Assembly (NCBI GenBank): GCA_002102555.1
Contig: MCFL01000167.1
Coordinates: 1 to 53,802, forward strand
Direction of reading: 5' to 3'
From: Catenaria anguillulae PL171
Taxonomy: Eukaryota; Blastocladiomycota; Blastocladiomycetes; Blastocladiales; Catenariaceae
Length of the DNA: 53,802 nucleotides
This document shows, piece by piece, positions 1 to 11,474 of this stretch. Position numbers and translations under genes: made by a program. The notes under the pieces were generated by a model. The model saw only the letters and a list, made by a program, of their open reading frames with translations, did not search any database and was not told the origin of the DNA. Numbering within the stretch: position 1 is the first letter of the stretch; every line of letters starts with the position of its first letter.

Positions 1-861
1 TTTTTGTTGGTGCGGACCTCGTATCTCACCTTACTTTCTCTTTTCTCTTTTCCCCTTTTCTTCGCGCAGAGATCTGTTTCTGCCCTACTTGTGGGCCGGG
101 TCATGACACCCCTCCTTCTTCCCCGCTGCCTTCGACTTTCCACGATATCCTCTCGTATCCCCAACCCTTGTATTGCTTCCCCAGCTTTGCATTTTCTGCC
201 ACACGCCACCTTCCCCTCGGCAGAGTTTCGCTCTTGTATGTTTCTTCACATCATGGATCCAGCATCCCTTCTTACCTTCCTTGTCAGTCGGATTCCGCAT
301 AAGCGAGATTGGTGCATGATAAACAGCCCCAAGCACAGACACATGAACCTGAAAGCAACGACGACAAACCAACAAAAGCAAATCACGATATACTTCGGGT
401 AAACAAGAACAAACATTGAAAAAAAAGAACAGGGTAAACGAAAAGAAAACACATGGATGGGCCAGCATAGAATATGAACATGGCGAGCAAGCACGAGGCG
501 AGACGCGAGCGAGGCTGACCAGTGATGGCAGACAAGAAAGATATCCGGGAGCCTGGGGATGCCAGGGACAGAATGGAAGGAGAAAAGGCGAGCGAAAAGA
601 TGGATGACTGAGATATGGGAATCGAGGAGGCCAGCGTAAGGACGCAGGCGTTGTCGCGGGAGGGTCTGCGGAGGATGGACAGATAAGACTTTGGGCGAGG
701 TGTGGTGAGGAATGGCAAGGAGCAATATGCACACAAGAGGGGAAGAAAGAAAAAAAATGAAGTCAATCGAAAGGAAAATGGATTTCAAGCCTGAAGATCA
801 ATTGGAAGAGAAGGGCCAGATCCGACAACAAAGCGTCCTCACATGTTCCGTTTATCTCATT
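1..861. other. Gene-poor left edge, 3' flank of the kinase gene
   Basis: Open frames on both strands here are short, biased by pyrimidine/purine tracts and lack recognisable domains. The stretch probably holds the 3' untranslated region of the minus-strand kinase gene and spacer. I see no RNA gene or repeat in it. Confidence 0.5.
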
Positions 862-3800
862 TCAGATGGCTGCTGACGCTGTCGACCCATTCTGTTGCGC
901 CTGCGCCAACGGATCCTTTGGCCGCCCGACCAATGGCGACGGCGCAGGTGAGGGGCTCGGCGAGTCGGGAAACACTTCTTGTTGCAGCGGATGACGCTTA
1001 GCCGGAACCGAAATGGGCGCAACCGAAAGGTACGGGGTTGTTACTGGTGCGGAACTGTTTGTTGCCAAGGAGGATGGCACAATATCGGACGATGATGATG
1101 AAACAGACAAGGAGGACGACGGCGGCTGCTGAGATGGAGAAGATGCGAGACCAGCCTTGAACATTTCTTGCAAGTTACCCGAGGGAGTCGCGCGACGCAG
1201 CAACTGTTGTTGCTGCTGATGACTCATCTGCGGCGTGCCTGTCGCGGCCACCGGCATCGGTGACTTGCCGCGCACGATTCCCGCAGCATACAGCTGTTCG
1301 GGCGACGAATGCAACCGTGGGTTATGCGGCGGCTCGAGCTGCGATGACTGCGATGCGCGCCGTTGTGCCTCCACCTCCTCGACACCAGTCTCACCCGCCG
1401 CAGGCGCTGCCACCGGTGTCGCCGGGGCGGGCCGCTTGGCCAGCCACGGATGCGTCAGCACCTGTTCAATGTTTGCACGATCCGACGGACTCTTCCTCAG
1501 CATCCACCGCAGCAAATGAATCACCTCCTCAGACGCCCTGGGCTTACCCGCATTCGGGCCGCGCGAATACTTTGGAATCGGCACCTCGGCATTCAGCACT
1601 TGCGACACGTTTGCAAACGGTGCGCCGGAAAACATGATGGTGTAGAGCAAAATGCCGAGCGCCCACACCTCTTGCTCGGGCCCACGGTACTTGTGGCCTT
1701 GAAGCACCTCTGGCGGGCAGTACTGCAAGGTGCCAGCAAACCGGTCAAATAAACGGCCGTTGGACGGGACCATGAGCGCCGACCCGAAATCGATAATCTT
1801 GACATTGAAATGCTGGTCAACAACAATGTTTTCGTCCTTGATGTCGCGATGCACGATCCGGTACGAGTCGAGGTAGTGCACGGCCGACACGACTTGACCA
1901 AAGATTTTGCGCGCAATGTCCTCGGATAGCCGCGAGTTTGCTTCGATGCATTCAAACAGGTCCATCGAGTGGCGCTTGCCGAGCACGGGTGGGCGGCCCG
2001 TCACTGCGGATTCGCTTGTAGAACGGTGCACTTGGGGCGGTTGCGCCGATTGAGACCGCACGGCGGTCGGGTCCATGTTCTTTTTCCAGGGGACGCCGTG
2101 CAGCTCCATGACCAGGTAGTAGAAGCGCTTGTCCTAAAGCCAAGAAGTAAATTCACGGAGTACGTGTAAGCGTTGGCCATGCAGGAGAGCCGAGGGTTAG
2201 TTAAGCAAAGAGCGTACCGTAAAGAAATCGTGGAATCCGATAATGTTGGGGTGCCGCATGTTCTTCAAAATGTACACTTCCATGGGAATGACCCCAAGAA
2301 CGGGATCCTTGACGAGCGAATGCACGGGCACCTTGTCCTTGAAGATAAACTTGACAGCAACTTCGACCTCTGTTGTTGTAGTAGTAGTAGGCCAAGGCCA
2401 TTTGCTCACCAATTAGCAGGTCGTAGGTCAACGGAAAGCGCAAAGGGCACGTACGATCTTCAACGCGGATCGCCGTCACCACAAACCCAAACCCGCCAGA
2501 CCCAAGCTCGTCACCCACAATGTACTTTGACTCAAACTCAGGCAGCAACTTGTATCTCTCGAGCATGGACTGCGCAACCGACTTTGCCTGCGGCTTTTCT
2601 TGCGCCGCGGCGGGCTGCTGTTGCTGTTGCTGCTGCGACCCGGACCCAGCCACCACTGGTGTAGGTGCCACGATCACGGGCTTTGACGGCAACAGAGACT
2701 TGTTTGGATACAAGGGTTGCGGCTTGACAATGTGCGCCAAATGCTGTGCCGAGGTGGACGAAGTCATCCCCGAACCGCCTGATCCGATCGCTGCCGAACT
2801 CATGCTGCGGGTCGCTGTCGCATACGGGTTCACGGCCGCCGGCCCACCGCCGTTCCTGGTGCCACCGGCCCCGCCGCTTGTCGGTAAACCCGTGACGCCC
2901 GTGCCGAGCGGCGTCATGCCCGACGCTGCATTCTGATGATGGTGCCACGGCACGGGTGAGCCCGTGGGCGACGGCACCCCAGCGTCCACCCCGCCTGCCG
3001 AGTTTGCATGCGGATGGTTGCCCATGGAATGCCGATACTGTGCCGATCCACTTGCACGGCCCACGCTGCCGACCCGATGCAAGTGCGTCGCCCCGCCACC
3101 GTTCGGGCCAGGCGTGCTGGGACTTGCGGGCGGGGCGTGGCCCATGTGTGCCATTTGTTGGTTGATCTCGTACAGCTGCTGGTGGTACTCGTGGCGGTCG
3201 GCGTATGCGCGGTCCGACGACTCCGTTGATGTGCCAATGTTGGAGGGGACGCTGTGTTGGTACGAGGCGAGATGCGACGCGTTGGAGCGCAAAAAGGCCA
3301 CGTGGGTTGGTGACATGAGGGCCGGGCCGGAGGAGAGGGGTGAATTGGCGCGGGAGATGACGAGGGGAACTACACAGGCGGCGAATGAGCGGGAACATCA
3401 GTCAAGTGCGTCAACACGAACAATAGATTTGAGAAACACAAAAACAAAGAAATGTATCAACGAAAAAACGCAGAGCAACAGCAGAGGAAGAAAGTGCGAG
3501 CTGAGCACGGAATAATGGTAAAGAAAAAAACAATTGACAGGAACAAATCAAGCATAGCGCAACAAAAAGAAAGCAAACACAAATCTTGCATCTTGAATCT
3601 ACACCACATCGCGCCTTGGAAACTTGGGCTGAAAAAGGAAAAAAGAGGGCAAAGGCAAAGAAATCTACTCAAGAGCCAACGACATACCCAAAGTCGGCCT
3701 TTGCGGCTTTGTCGAGATGGCTTTCATGCCCGGCGGCGGTGTGCTTGCCAACACCACGGGTGTCTCCGGTCTCTGCTGATCTCCCACATCAGTTGCCGAC

Positions 3801-5077
3801 AAGTGCGACTGTGCATCGAAAAACTTGTCCTCGGTCCCAGCGCCACCTCCGACACTCTCACCGCCGCTGGCTAAAGCACCCGGCCCGTTGCCATCCATGC
3901 CTCCCATGTCGAGCGGCAACGCATCACCCAAACTGTCGCTGGATTCGGTCGCCTCGGCTTGAATCGGCCGCTGGACATGGACGGGAATCGGGCGTGATAA
4001 ATCGACCACGGCTTCCGCCGACGCATAATCCTGCTGCTGCACTTGGCCCGCGGCCGAGGGCGCATCGGCCGACATGGCCGAAAACAAATCCATGACTGAG
4101 GGACGGCTCGCCAATGATCTGCGCGACCCGCGGCTTGCGCCCGGTCCCACGGCCGCGGGCGGGCCAATCACGGTGCCAGAGTCGGCGACAGGCTGCTGCA
4201 TGACAAGGGCGTGTCCCTCCTCGTGGGGCAAATGATCGGTCGATGAGGACTCGGCAGCGACCATGGGCGCAATCACGTGAGCGAGCCCGTCGACGTCGTC
4301 GGGCGCCGCAGCAGCGGCGGCACGAAGGTCGGCGGCTGACCAGCGCTTGTTGAGTGGGCGCGGAGCGAGCGTGGGCGTTGCGGGAGGAAGTGGGGTAGTC
4401 TCGTCAATGGACGCCAATGGCGAGGAGGCAGGGCCGGTGACTCCAAGAGCTGAGGAAGCCGGCTGGACGAGTGCTGGGTTGACGGTGGAGGACAAGCACT
4501 GAGTGGACGCAGAGTTTTTCAGTCTTGCGGAAGACGACGAAGAATTGGATGCGGATTTGTTGCTGCTGAAGAGCGACCGGAAGGATTGTCCAAGTTGGGA
4601 GGAACGGGAAATTCGCGAAACGAGCGAGGGTGCACGGCGGAGCTTTGGTTGCTGCTGCTGCTGTTGTTGTTGTTGAGATTGTGAGTGGAGCTGGTGCTGG
4701 AGCTGGGCTTGTTGATCGGCTGCTGCGGTCGGCTCGTGGTGGTTTTGGTGACCATTGTGCTTGGCTGCCGAGGTTGGTGACGGGGATTCTCTTGCACTGC
4801 TACTCGAGCTTGAGTGGGCATTGTGGCTATGCGAAGAGGAGGAACTGCTGCCCAAGTGGAACACTTCGGTAAAGGGCAGCAGAAACTTGTTGAGGCGCGT
4901 CTTTGAGGAGGACGGTGCAGATGTTTGCGGCGGCGGCGGCGGCGGCCCTGGTGGTGCTGCGGCGGTTGTTGGAACTGACGCTGGATTGTCAGAGGCATGA
5001 GGCGAGTGCAAGCCAGGACCAGAACCGGAGCCAGACCCGGCTGCGGCCGTGGATACTGAAGGATCGCTGCGAAGCAT
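862..5077 (-). CDS. PSK1: PAS-kinase (PSK/PASK)-type serine/threonine protein kinase, four exons
   Basis: Exons 5077-3688, 3369-2455, 2369-2218 and 2133-862 (introns 318, 85 and 84 nt, all GT-AG) give a protein of 1242 residues. Joins are in frame and restore the kinase fold. The Gly-rich loop is GDELGSGGFGFVV, the catalytic loop HRDIKDENIVV (about residue 914), the metal-binding segment is IDFGSA, and RGPEQEVWALG follows the activation loop. The HRDIKDEN/IDFGSA/RGPE combination is typical of PAS kinases, which in yeast (Psk1/Psk2) control glycogen synthase and translation factors in response to nutrients. The first ~750 residues are disordered, rich in Ser, Gln, Pro and Ala with a Gln run, and show no PAS domain I can recognise. 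A shorter tail (~220 residues) is also disordered. The frame opens further to an ATG at 5200 through a 15-G run; I prefer the ATG at 5077. PIM-like kinases share HRDIKDEN but not RGPE. Confidence 0.8.
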
Positions 5078-5122
5078 GGTGGAGGGAGGAGTGGCCTTGG
5101 CGAGTGGCGGGCGTGCGCGGAC

Positions 5123-5137
5123 GGGGGGGGGGGGGGG
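5123..5137. repeat. Homopolymer run G15
   Basis: Fifteen consecutive G on the plus strand, just upstream of the preferred start of the kinase gene. If translation began at the ATG at 5200 this would be read as five prolines, so length variation would change frame there. Confidence 0.95.
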
Positions 5138-5367
5138 TATGTATGGCGGACAAGGGGATGTTTTGCAAGGAAGAAGGAGCGGATTCGGGAGCGAATGCAC
5201 AGAGTGCGAGCGTCAAGGGCCAGGCCAGGCCAGGACGGGCAACGGTATGTATGGTGACAAATCGGATCGAGAGCCCAGATCAAAGGGAGATCGTTGGATG
5301 CTTTACTTTCTTGATTAATAATTGCCAATTGCAACCAAAACGCAGCGCAGCATTTGTTTCAACTGAT

Positions 5368-5539
5368 CATGAAAAATGGGAACTGCTCTTCGCTTGATCT
5401 GCGATTGCTTGCGCGCGAGGGTTGCGTTGGCGTTGAGGCTTGACGGGCTGCCTTTGCCTGATCCGATGTGCTCCAAGTCAAGGGCTGAGAATCTGAAGGT
5501 TCGAGGCCGGAGGCCGGAGTCGGGCGGGAAGGAGGTGGG
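5368..5539 (+). repeat. Dispersed repeat, copy 1 (inverted relative to 10492-10627)
   Basis: The segment shares with the complement of 10492-10627 a 5' block around GAAAAATGGGAA, a middle block around TTGGCGTTGAGGCTTG, and a ~40-nt nearly identical block containing GGGCTGAGAATCTGAAGG, then GGCGGGAAGGAGGTGG. Between blocks the copies differ by small indels, so they are older than the large inverted repeat. I recognise no family. The copies bracket the orphan gene at 6093-8182 and the large inverted repeat. Confidence 0.75.
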
Positions 5540-6092
5540 AGCCCGGTGTCGGACAAGGATCGGTCAAAAGTGTGTCGGCCGGGAATTGCTCAAGGCCTAG
5601 GGGGGCATGGGACAGCAGTTGCCGAGGGTGCTTTGAGCGACTTTGTTGGGCAAGTTGAGAGTTTTCGCAGTGTGAAATTTTCTTTTCGTGATCATGCTCA
5701 GTGTAGCACCCAGAAACACGTGTTGGAGATCGGCAAAATGAGACAAGCACCGGCAGGGCTTCCCATATCCCAACATTATGTGAAAGGAAAAGGTTTCTGA
5801 ACACATAACCTAACCCGGTTTAATTGATCGTTTCATACGAGGGCAGCGCTGCAGTCCCGGTTGCTGTTGGCTGCATTTGCCTCCATTACGCGTTCCTCTG
5901 TCAAGCACGTGCAACCCGGGTACGCCCGTTCATATGTATCAATCCTTGCCCTATTCGAAGAAGCAGGCAGCGATGGTATTGAGCTCATCATGTGCAAAAT
6001 CACTATTGTATTTACTGCGGCTACCAATTCCAGTTAAAGAAATGAAACGCAAAAGCAGGTAAAATAACACTCAACAATCGTGAACCCATCAT

Positions 6093-8182
6093 TCACCATT
6101 CCGGCGCCTGTGCAACCACAGTCATGGCGGCAGCATACTTGCTAAACAAGTCTGCACCGCTGCATGGCATATCGTCCTCGGTCCCCTCTTCCTCCACGAC
6201 ACACAACCTATCCACCACCTCCCCATCCACATTGACCACACCAACATCATTAAGAACAACTCGGGCCACATCTGCCCGCACATACGGCAGAGCGCGAAAA
6301 CCGGCCTCGTCCGCCTGGACATTCTCACCAAACCAGCGCCATTCTGCCTCCTGGGCCACGCGCAATGCAAGCACGGCCGATGTTGGGCTATCGGCCCCAA
6401 ACAACCTTGCGCACATTTGGACCAAGCACAACCATTCAACTGATATCCAGTCGATGGCTTTGAGCTTTCCGTACCCGTCGCGAATCGGCCGTGCGCTTCC
6501 TTCCAGCTCACCCCAGCGAATGAGCTTATCCCAGTATACATAATTGACACGCTCCAACTCATGTGCCCCCTGGTCAATAAAGCACCGCTCGAGAGCGCGG
6601 AAGCAGCACGGACCCGGTTGCGTGTACGAGTCGAGTGGGAATGGATCCAAGCCGTCCCAATTGAGGTTGTACCCCGCACACGTCGCATGGCATGAGATAA
6701 TCATTGCTGTGTCAACGGCACAACCGTTGATCGGAGACGCGTCGTCGGAAAGGTCTGTGTCTTGGTCGCTGTCGTCGGCACTTGGGTCGAAATCCGACTC
6801 GGCACTGCCCATGGACGAAGCCTCGGAATCAATGTCGACGCCAAAGTCGTCAAGGTCGTCAAAGTCGGATGACGTGACTGAAACCAAGTCCAGCGTGTCG
6901 TTATCAGCAACAACCGATTTCGAGTCGCTGTGTGGACTGTCATCCGAGTCAGCATGACCAGAATTGGCTTGTGCGAGCAAACAGGCGGAAATCGATGGCG
7001 AGGCGAGGACGGCCGGCGACGTGAGTCCCGAGGTATCGAGTGGGGGTTGCGGCATGGTGTTCTGTGGGCCGTCGTGAGGCGCATGGCGATCTGGGTCCCG
7101 GCTGTCATGGTCGTCGCCGCTCGTTGGCTTTGCAGCAGGCACCGGGGCTGAAGGAGGGTTTGGGCTTGTGGGAAGTAAACCAGTGTCAGTGGCGAAAGAG
7201 CTGTTCCGTTCCAGCCACCGCGAGAGCGACCAGGTGGTGCTAATGGCGGGAGATGTCGAGGCGGAAGAATCCGCAGACGATGACAGTGGCGCGGGCGATG
7301 GACCCCGTGACGCGCCGTGAACCTCAAGTGAGACATAGGAATCGTGGGACCCGCGAAATTGCACGTAATCTGTTGTTGCGCACAGGTACTTGTCGCCTAA
7401 TAGCGCAGACAAGGGCCCAGGAGGGGCGCTTGCTGGTGTTGCAAACGGTGGGACCGATACCCCATCGACCTTCAAGTCTCCCAGCTGCTCCTGCATAACC
7501 ATGATCAGCGACTCGGTGATTGCACGCTCAACAAGTTGCCAATTAGCCTCGGTCATCCTTTGGTTTGGGTTTGCGCATAGCATCCGAGACATGGCTTCCA
7601 AGGTGGTCGCGGCAGGAACCAGACTTGCGTCAGCTCCATGCGTTGCGCCGAATATCTTGCTTGACTTTGACGTGTGGTCCTTGACGATGATCATGGCGTG
7701 CCCGATGTATTCCTTGAACATGGTTGACACTTGCTTTGTCTTGGATATTTGGCGCGGGTCGGCAATCATGTAGGATTCGTCTGAAATGGGCACTTTGCCA
7801 TCAGCAACTAGTTGGGGTCCAACGCCGTTGGCGAGCAATGCGCCAAGCACCAGTTGTGTGACAGACAATTTTTTCGGGACAGAGATTGGCGCGGAGATTG
7901 GCCAAGGGGCGGACGCAGCCGAGGGGCGTGGATTCTAACGCGAAGGACACCATTGTCAGTCTCTTCGGAAGGGGTTGACTTGCGTGTTACTTGCATGTAT
8001 CGCCGTACCATGACTGAAGGGACCGGTGGCGGCGGTGAATGATGCCGGATGCGCTTTTCGTTTGGGCGTGTTCCCAACCCGCTGTCGACGTGGTCGACCA
8101 CGTCCACAGTTGAATCCGACGCGGTGCGTTTGACCTGGGCCATGGCCGGTTGAGGCTCTGGCGAATTTGATGATGGAGCCAT
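6093..8182 (-). CDS. Uncharacterised acidic protein, two exons
   Basis: Exon 1 8182-7991 and exon 2 7934-6093 are joined by a 56-nt GT-AG intron (donor GTAACA, acceptor TTAG) in phase 0, giving 677 residues. The N-terminus (about 60 residues) is Ser/Pro-rich with a basic KR patch. A compact segment follows (about 85-240), then a long Ser/Pro region with an Asp/Ser acidic stretch (about 430-480). The Cys- and Trp-rich C-terminal ~190 residues look folded, with CHATCAGYNLNWDGLD, a PGPCCFRALERCF segment and several Trp/Leu helices. I do not recognise the family. The ATG at 8182 is the first in frame. The nearest gene upstream is over 3 kb away, across the inverted repeat. Confidence 0.65.
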
Positions 8183-8544
8183 GGTCCCGAATGCTGCGCG
8201 TTTCGAGAGACGGATGCAAGAATGGAGGGTGGCGGGCGGCCGGCCCTAGGTGAGGAGGGACAGTCGCGATGAACCTGCAGTCGATTGGCTGGCCTGTGTG
8301 TGCGACGAGTAAGCCTCTGGCCGTTTGCGTCGATGTGTTGAAGAAGGGGAAGAATTGCTTGAATACCAAAGGAATGCGTTCTATTGCGTCTGGACCGCGG
8401 ATCAGTATTTCCGAAGGGGGGGGGGGACAATGTTGGAGAGATTGCTTGAGAATTGACTGAGCGTGAAAAGGCCTTGCTCATTCGTATAGGCAACCAATTG
8501 AGTGTGACGTTTCCTGCCTTGACCTTCCCAAATCAACTGAATCA
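8183..8544. other. Upstream flank of the acidic orphan gene
   Basis: Likely promoter of the minus-strand gene. It contains an 11-G run (8416-8426). No gene seen. Confidence 0.4.
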
Positions 8545-9456
8545 ACTGATTGACAGTTCACATGAAAAGCTGTTCGCGTTGACGCTCACGTCAGTATATT
8601 TATTTATCAGACTCACACGAAGCATGCAGACTTGCTGGCTCTGGTTATGTCGATTCTCTATACTAATTCACGACCATGAATCAATGCTCACTCCTTGCAA
8701 TCACCGGCAGCAACCGATAGATTCACAGATACATCGTAATTGTGCCGTATTCTTGATTTGAGCCCAATCCTCATCTCCACATTCCACACCCATCTTGCCC
8801 AATAATCTACCTGTTTTCACTGGGTCCCATACTGTACCGCTTTCCCGCCAACCTGAAGTACGGCCTTCATGGGGGTAGTTCCCCATGTCGATGTGATTTC
8901 ACATGTGCACTTGCGTCGGGTCCAGCCCTACCACCGGGACGATACGTTTCTCGATAACCTGCTCTAAACGCGGGATGCTTCGATTTTGCCCAGCGAATCC
9001 GTTCGCATTGTTGGCATCGGGACTGGCCCTCTCCGGTTCTCGGTTGTGTTACAAGATACATTTCCACATGTATTTTGAAAAGGAAATGGCGCTTGAGCAT
9101 GCGTACAGTATCGGGCCTCGCTCCTATGCAATCCACTTTCCCGCTCTTTTTCTGACTGTTGCTCCTTCAACCCTCCTCGCATTCCTTTCTGACATCCTTT
9201 GACCTTAATACATATACGCTTCTTTCACCATTCGTTGTTTGTTCCAGCAAGATGCATCTGCGTTTAGGGACCACCGCCCGATTTCCCACTGCGCCAAATA
9301 CACCCACCTGCTCTAGCTGCTGATTGCTCGACCGCTCTGGCTGGCCGGGCCACTTGCTTTTGTTGCGAACATTTACTTCTTGATATATGGCTTGGCTTTC
9401 GAATCACAAAAATGTACATTGCCGTGGTTTCCGCAACAGAATGTTGACGCGTCAAC

Positions 9457-9579
9457 CGTCATACGTCGAACGGCAAGAAGACCGCCTGTTCCAACCTCGC
9501 TAAGTCCCGTAGAATGATTTTTTTTTTTTTTTTGCAATTCCTTTCTTTTGGTGCTTTTGTCCTCCCGTGAGAATGCTCA
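9457..9579. other. Spacer of the inverted repeat with a T16 run
   Basis: The unique 123 nt between the palindromic inner ends of the arms include sixteen consecutive T at 9518-9533. No open frame or known motif is present. Confidence 0.8.
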
Positions 9580-9894
9580 GTTGACGCGTCAACATTCTGT
9601 TGCGGAAACCAATGTACATTTTTGTGATTCGAAAGCCAAGCCATATATCAAGAAGTAAATGTTCGCAACAAAAGCAAGTGGCCCGGCCAGCCAGAGCGGT
9701 CGAGCAATCAGCAGCTAGAGCAGGTGGGTGTATTTGGCGCAGTGGGAAATCGGGCGGTGGTCCCTAAACGCAGATGCATCTTGCTGGAACAAACAACGAA
9801 TGGTGAAAGAAGCGTATATGTATTAAGGTCAAAGGATGTCAGAAAGGAATGCGAGGAGAGTTGAAGGAGCAACAGTCAGAAAAAGAGCGGGAAA

Positions 9895-10293
9895 GTGGAT
9901 TGCACAGGAGTGAGGCCCGATACTGTACGCATGCTCAAGCGCCATTTCCTTTTCAAAATACATGTGGAAATGTATCTTGTAACACAACCGAGAACCGGAG
10001 AGGGCCAGTCCCGATGCCAACAATGCGAACGGATTCGCTGGGCAAAATCGAAGCATCCCGCGTTTAGAGCAGGTTATCGAGAAACGTATCGTCCCGGTGG
10101 TAGGGCTGGACCCGACGCAAGTGCACATGTGAAATCACATCGACATGGGAATACTACCCCCCATGAAGGCCGTACGTCAGGTTGGCGGGAAAGCGGTACA
10201 GTATGGGACCCAGTGAAAACAGGTAGATTGGGCAAGATGGGTGTGGAATGTGGAGATGAGGATTGGGCTCAAATCAAGAATACGGCACAATGA
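9895..10293 (+). CDS. Hypothetical small ORF inside the right repeat arm
   Basis: A 132-codon open frame whose counterpart lies in the left arm (8867-9136, minus, shorter). Conserved features are a CQQCERIRWAK segment and a Gly/Arg-rich stretch. I recognise no transposase or other domain, and conservation may only reflect the near identity of the arms. It could equally be non-coding. Confidence 0.15.
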   Translation: MDCTGVRPDTVRMLKRHFLFKIHVEMYLVTQPRTGEGQSRCQQCERIRWAKSKHPAFRAGYRETYRPGGRAGPDASAHVKSHRHGNTTPHEGRTSGWRESGTVWDPVKTGRLGKMGVECGDEDWAQIKNTAQ

Positions 10294-10488
10294 CGATGTA
10301 TCTGTGAATCTATTGGTTGCTGCCGGTGATTGCAAGGAGTGAGCATTGATTCATGGTCGTGAATTAGTATAGAGAATCGACATACCCAGAGCCAGCAAGT
10401 CTGCATGCTTCGTGTGAGTCTGATAAATAAATACTATACTGACGTGAGCGTCAACGCGAACAGCTTTTCATGTGAACTGTCAATCAGT

Positions 10489-11474
10489 CCACCTCCTTCC
10501 CGCCTGCCTCCGGCCTCCGGCCTCGAACCTTCAGATTCTCAGCCCTTGACGCACGTCAGCATGCAGCCAAGCCTCAACGCCAACACAACCAAAACGCAGA
10601 GCAGTTCGAATTCCCATTTTTCATGCTGACCTCACGATCAACAACCAACAGGTGTCTATGCAGCATGGATGTACCCACACGCCATCGGGGTCGAGCTGAC
10701 AGCACAAGGGCCGATCGAAGGACTGTCTTGTATAGCGGCAAATCGGATATGTCCGATTGTGTAAGAGAATGTGATAAGGGCGATAATCAAGTTCGAGCAG
10801 AGACGAACTTTACGCTCAAGCTGTACGGCACGGTGCACAAAGCCTCAACCTTCTGGTATGTATGCTTTCTGAGTGATACTTCGGCAATGGCCCACCAATA
10901 TGACGATGTGGCTCGCGATACCACACAAATTTGTTGTTGTTTGAAGCGCCATCAAGTGGGATTCCGCTGCAGTGGCACGAATATAGCTGTGCTGAGGAGA
11001 AAAGGATAGTATGTTAAGTAAGGTAGAGCACAAGATCATTCGGCCGCAAATCATATGGATTAGACATAGCGACCATTCACGCCAATCCTTTCTAGTGACC
11101 CCCCCCATTATTCCCACATGCAATCAAGTGTATCGATCATTATCCACCCAAACCCCGTTTTGGGTGTCAGATCCCCATGATTTCCAATCATTGCCGTTCC
11201 CACTTCACTTCCAAAGCAGACAACTTGAAAAGGAGAGAGAATGCGGGAGGCCACTTCGTAGATACACAAGCGTATGGATCAATCCAAGTTGACGGTCATT
11301 TCCCGTGTCTCGTTGTTTTGGGCAACGGTTGTCACGTCCTTTGCAAAATCTCACCAAGAGCGCTTTGATGATGCGATCATCTTCCCACCCGACTCATGCA
11401 ACCACCGCATTGAGAAGTAGAGAATGATTCCATTCAACAATACTGAACGAGTCCCACATGCCCATGCTCTTGAT
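10489..11474. other. Intergenic region right of the inverted repeat
   Basis: It starts with dispersed repeat copy 2 (10492-10627). The remainder contains only short frames without domain support. It is the 3' flank of the minus-strand cyclin gene. Confidence 0.45.
10492..10627 (-). repeat. Dispersed repeat, copy 2 (partner of 5368-5539)
   Basis: The reverse complement matches 5368-5539 in ordered blocks separated by indels. It abuts the outer end of the right arm of the large inverted repeat, whereas no copy lies next to the left arm, so the two repeats are not simply one symmetrical unit. Confidence 0.75.

Larger units (their letters stand above)
5078..6092. other. Intergenic region with one dispersed repeat copy
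   Basis: This holds the presumed promoter of the kinase gene and, at 5368-5539, a repeat whose inverted partner is at 10492-10627. Short frames overlapping the repeat have no known domain. The rest (5540-6092) shows no gene I can support. Confidence 0.5.
8545..10488. repeat. Large near-perfect inverted repeat (two ~0.91 kb arms, 123-nt spacer)
   Basis: The left arm 8545-9456 is the reverse complement of the right arm 9580-10488, with only scattered substitutions and small indels (for example GTAT present only in the right arm near 10433, and GCCGT only in the left arm near 9423). Both arms end at the spacer in the perfect palindrome GTTGACGCGTCAAC (9443-9456 and 9580-9593). Outer ends read ACTGATTGACAG inward. 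No target-site duplication is visible. Each arm carries the same small open frame reading outward on the arm strand (8867-9136 minus; 9895-10293 plus), without a domain I recognise. It may be a foldback-type transposable element, a MITE-like remnant or a local inverted duplication. Near identity implies recent origin or gene conversion. Confidence 0.9.

Noticed and set aside
85-732. 215-codon minus-strand open frame at the left edge
   Set aside because: Composition follows pyrimidine tracts; overlapping frames on both strands are just as open.
8903-9202. 99-codon open frame, repeated at 9829-10128 on the other strand
   Set aside because: Duplicated only because the repeat arms are nearly identical; it looks like the antisense of the outward frame and has no domain.
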